A DNA stretch of 64,000 nt from Ophiodon elongatus (taxonomy: Eukaryota; Chordata; Actinopteri; Perciformes; Hexagrammidae), in contig JACSYO010002163.1 in the NCBI GenBank assembly GCA_016806645.1, forward strand, positions 739,001 through 803,000, given 5' to 3'. A program made the translations under genes and the position numbers. Under the pieces are notes generated by a model. That model worked only from the letters and a program-made list of their open reading frames with translations. It had not been told where the DNA came from and searched no databases. Below, piece after piece: positions 60,563 through 64,000 of this stretch. How positions within the stretch are numbered: the stretch's first letter is position 1; each line of letters begins with the position of its first letter.

Positions 60563-61719
60563 AAACCCAATTCCAGGCAGCGAACATGATTTCTGATTGA
60601 AAAATGTATTCAGAGCAACAAAATGACAACAGAATAAGAGCAAAAACTAAAAGCTACTGAGCTTCCTGGTAAGTGGTTACCATGGGGATTAGTACAGCCA
60701 ACACAGCGTGTTTTCTTTATGGTATCAGCAAGAACAACCAATCCTATGGCTGAGCAAAAATATCCATGACATAACACTGTTCAGTCTGTGCTCCACCAAT
60801 TATCAGTGATAGAGATGCTGTAGTCGTTTAGTTTGTCTGTCTCTGGAGTCTCATGCACTCCTGCTCTCCTGCAATATGTAAATTCCCACTACAACCTTCC
60901 ACTCTGTAGCCCTATTAGCTGATAGAGGGATGAATAATTATCAACCCCATACACCCACAGAAAGACAGCACAGGGGCCACAGCTGTCCCCTCTCCTTTGG
61001 AGGAAGAAAAACGTCAATGTTAGACGTTATTTGTTTGAGTCCAAGACGCTTAAATCACATTTAGCAAAACAGCTTTGCCTTAAAATCTGTTGCTTGATTT
61101 TCTTTTTTTTTTTGCCAGCGAAGAATCAAGCAAACAGATGTTTCCACGTGGGCAAGTATTTCTTGGCTTGCACAAAAACCTGCATGAGAAAATCTGCAAA
61201 GTTAGTTGCCATCAAAGTCAAAGATTTACACGAGTGTTGGCAAAACAGACAGTGGGGTTGACAGACTGGCAGCCAAGTATGAGTTTGACATTTTTTGTGA
61301 TTTAGGATGCCATATTAACGCTAATGTCCTGCAGTAGATTAGAGGCAAATGTTAGCCGTTAGAAATGACAAAACTTTATATCTAAAGAAGCATTTGAATG
61401 TACCAACCATGAAATTTCAATGCTGTGAAACAGAGTGCTTCTGAGGGAACCCTTTTATACCTCCTCAGTATTGTTGAGCCGTATTCACTATGGCATCCTA
61501 TGTAATTTTCTTTCTTATGAAATGAGATTTACAAGACAATTTCACTATTTTGCCAGAAATTCTGAGGTATAAACTAAAAAGTTGGTTTCCAGCAAGAAGT
61601 TGTCCACCAGCAGTTAGAGGGTGAACTTTGTTTATTTCAATCCACTATTGTGATCAGATTTACCTTCCTTTCGTGTTATCTTTGGCTTTGGTTGTAGTAT
61701 ATCTTAAACTTTAACTTAC

Positions 61720-62459
61720 GATTTCTGGTGGTGGAGGGTGTGGGCGTGGTGGTTGTTGGAGGCGTGGGCTCTGTGCAGGCGTTCAAGCCTCTCCTTCTCT
61801 TTCTCCACAAAGTTGGTGTTGGTGCCAGTGCTGGTGGAGGGCATTCGGGTCAGCCGGCTGTGGGCCCGTGGCTGATCCCTGGGTGGGATCGGAGGTGGGG
61901 GAGGTGGAGCCGGGGCGGAGATCGGAGATGGGATCTGGGTGGGGATCGAGATGGAGGTTGGGACGGAAGCCGGAGTGGAGACCGGTATCGCTGTCGTACT
62001 GGTGCTGTTGGAGCTGTTGTAGGAGTGGTGGGTGGAGGAGGAGTGGTGGTGGTGCTGATGGTACTGGTGGTGGTGGCTGTGGTGGAGGGGGATGGATGTG
62101 GGAGGCTGGGGAGGAGCTTGGTATTGGCTGTTGTGGTGGTGGTGTTGGTGGTGGTGATTCTTGGCAGAAATGGATGTCGATATGGGCTGAGTCAGCGGAG
62201 GCGGCGGAGGAGGAGGAGGGAGAGGAGGCTCGGGAGGAGGAGCAGGCGGAGGAGGAGCAACGGGTTGCCGGTCCAAACGCAGGGCCTTGTTCTCCTGGCT
62301 GAGCCTGTCCAGTTGGACCTCCAGCTCCTCGATTCGGCGCCTCTGAGTCTCCAGAAGCTTCTGCTGGCTCTCGATGATGTTGTTGAGTTCAAGAAGGTAC
62401 TCCACAGCCCGGTTTGGGCTTTCTGGGCTGCCCTGGCCCGGGCTTTGATTAGCATCCAT
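61720..62459 (-). CDS. iqsec2: IQSEC-family (IQSEC2-like) ARF-GEF, first coding exon (partial gene)
   Basis: IQSEC proteins are neuronal guanine-nucleotide exchange factors for ARF GTPases that act at the postsynaptic density through a SEC7-PH module. This exon gives only the N-terminus: 246 codons plus two bases. Residues about 11-62 ([17 protein letters not shown], then a heptad-like [18 protein letters not shown] stretch) match the conserved N-terminal coiled coil of IQSEC2. After that the protein is low complexity: a Pro run at about 69-89, His-rich blocks at about 102-109 and 126-139, a Ser/Thr/Pro stretch to about 190, and a charged [14 protein letters not shown] segment at about 219-232. 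The ATG has G at -3 and +4, a good Kozak context. The exon ends in a GTAAGT donor (positions 61714-61719) after two bases of a codon, so the TAA just beyond is intronic. Family assignment is firm; the exact paralogue (iqsec2, or a teleost a/b copy) is inferred. IQ, SEC7 and PH domains are absent from this exon. Confidence 0.9.
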
Positions 62460-64000
62460 GACTTTTCTGGTCTAAGAATTAGCACAAATGAATGGCTCAA
62501 TAACAGCTAGGAAAAGGCCCAGTGACCAAGGTTCACTACTGCTAAACTAGAGAGCCTAAATGCTGTTGGCTGTTACAGTTGGTTAGATCCAGGTTGTAAT
62601 CTGAAACTTCTGAAGTAGACGAAATGCTGCCTGAGTCAGGGGCTATTCAGATTATGTACTCTACTGTCTAGTCTACAACCTAAAACCTAATGTCTAAATA
62701 ACTACAAAAGTAAACCCTATGGCCCTAAGCCCTACACCTTAAAAACTAAACTACCCTTCACCCTCCCCCCCACCAGAGGTAAGTGGGGGGGAGAGGACTT
62801 TTTCTTCTTTGAGTTCTGATTAGAAGATCAAGATGGACCTCGTCCTCGCTGGCTCCAATCAGAGAGGTTTATCGAGTCGTCGACCATCCCCTGGTTCAGT
62901 CAGGTGTTTCTGTTGGGGTTCAGACCCATGACGGTTAAAAAACAGAACAAATAAAGAGAGAGAGAGGTTATCTTCTCCCCTCAATAAAAACAATTTGTCT
63001 TTCCGTTTGTCAGTGCGTCAGTTGTATCCACTCTTTGCACTCCATGCAGAAGATCAGATCATTGGTTTCCAAGAAGCAGGTGTGGAGACCAGAGCTGACA
63101 GAGACTTTATTTGTCCCTCCGTATCAAAGATGCACATTATCATTGTTGAGAAACTGTAGATTGTTCAACATGAAGGGTACAAGTGGTATTTTCTTCTGCA
63201 TCCAGTGCTGTAGAAGAGATGCAGACTACAAGACTGTGTAAGAACTTCTTAACAAGCTGACTAACTACAGGCTTCCCTGACGTGCCTTGTAATAAAATCC
63301 TGGGATCCTGGGATCTGAACCCCTGTGATGAACTCTCCAAATTAAGAGTTTTTTGAGCAGAAAAAGAGACGATAATTCAAATCAGACCTTCTCCATCAAC
63401 AAAACCGCTTGGAACCAAACCTTGAGAAATCAACGCAACCCAAAGCTCCACAAAATTAAAACGCAACGTCCATTGAAGATCATCTCCTGAGAAACGTGGA
63501 AGAGGAGAGGTTCACCTCTTCCAGGTCCATGGGTTCACCGGCAGGACTCGGCCTGTCACCCTGCAGGTGGTCTGTCGGAGGAAGTGACGCACGAAGGTTA
63601 AATGTCATGTCAGATCTTTGTCTTCTTCCTGGATACAGCGAGGCATCTGGGATTCACCGTCATTATCGTCCCGCTGGATGGCATATCCAGATCCTTCTGC
63701 ATGTCATCCATCCGTTACATGAAAAAGAAGAAAAGAAAGAGTAGATGAGAAGATAGTAAGAGTTTAAAACAGGAGCAGCAGACTCAACCGGAAATATGTC
63801 ATCTTTATTCCTCTTCATTTTAGTTACTTGCTTACTTCCCTTGCTTTCTTTTTTTATTGTAGATTAGATTTTCACACCCGTTTCTTACTTCTGTCTTTCA
63901 TCTTTACGTCTCCATTATTTTATTTTTTGTTTCTTTCCACTCCTCCTTGATCTCTCTTTTCTCTTTTGCTCTCCTTATGTGCCGTTGTCGTCCTCTATGT
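62460..64000. other. 5' flank/5' UTR side of the IQSEC-like gene; no further gene recognised
   Basis: Upstream of the initiator codon there are no in-frame coding signals. TTCTTAG lies 12 nt before the ATG and could be a weak acceptor for an upstream non-coding exon. The rest holds C-rich and GA-rich stretches at 62760-62800 and 62955-62970, a CTAAACCC-like run at 62690-62757 and a pyrimidine-rich end (63800-64000). I cannot place the transcription start. Confidence 0.4.

Larger units (their letters stand above)
36936..61719 (-). other. Putative intron 1 of the IQSEC-like gene
   Basis: If the two exons belong together this 24,784-nt interval is intron 1, with a GTAAGT donor at the high-coordinate end and a pyrimidine-tract/CAG acceptor at the low end. 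It holds most of the microsatellites, six of the eleven family A copies, two hAT-like relics and one relic of the piggyBac-type MITE. No additional exon on either strand was convincing. The stretch 59240-61700 has few repeats and contains a GC-richer patch at 60160-60660 with a perfect X-box palindrome. Confidence 0.55.

Noticed and set aside
61728..62510. 260-codon plus-strand frame overlapping the IQSEC-like exon
   Set aside because: It is the antisense shadow of the Pro/His-rich coding repeats; its Gly/Val/Arg composition mirrors them and the conserved coiled coil reads only on the minus strand.

Overview
The window looks like teleost fish (probably percomorph-type) nuclear DNA. It is very rich in long (CA)n, (TA)n and (GA)n microsatellites. 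It carries relics of fish-type transposons: hAT, a piggyBac-like MITE, a CR1/L2/Rex1-type LINE and a tRNA-headed SINE. The only protein-coding sequence I recognise is vertebrate. No complete gene, no prokaryote-style gene cluster and no CRISPR array is visible.

Coding content lies on the minus strand. The first coding exon of an IQSEC-family gene (ARF-GEF with IQ motif and SEC7 domain; best match IQSEC2) occupies 61720-62459 and ends at a canonical donor. A second candidate exon of the same gene sits at 36702-36935, with a long polypyrimidine tract, AG acceptor and AAG|GTAAGG donor. Its phase fits the first exon exactly, which would make 36936-61719 a 24.8-kb first intron. The IQ, SEC7 and PH domains are not here and should lie beyond the left edge. 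Everything left of 36702 is then intron 2 or later.

Region by region: 1-9.5 kb holds microsatellites and dispersed repeat copies. 9.5-10.1 kb is a degenerate AACCTAA-like array. 11.2-14.6 kb is a block of long CA arrays followed by about 1.7 kb of nearly pure pyrimidine. 14.9-15.4 kb is a SINE carrying a nested 40-bp LINE tail, with a second LINE tail next to it. 22.0-22.75 kb is a piggyBac-like MITE with TTAA ends. 32.1-33.9 kb is a decayed LINE on the minus strand that contains a tiny inversion. 35.8-36.3 kb is a hAT-like MITE. 37.1-37.65 kb is a TTAGC-rich satellite. 41-57 kb mixes long microsatellites, a local direct duplication, a hAT relic with a seven-copy perfect 26-bp tandem array, and a relic of the MITE. 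58-61.7 kb is quieter intron.

The most distinctive structure is a roughly 450-500 bp dispersed repeat (family A) present as 11 full or partial copies in both orientations. It carries YY1-like and CRE-like motifs. Several observations concern how repeats have rearranged: the micro-inversion in the LINE, the target-site-flanked LINE tail in the SINE, and the tandem array seeded inside a transposase relic. I did not find a convincing new multi-gene system.
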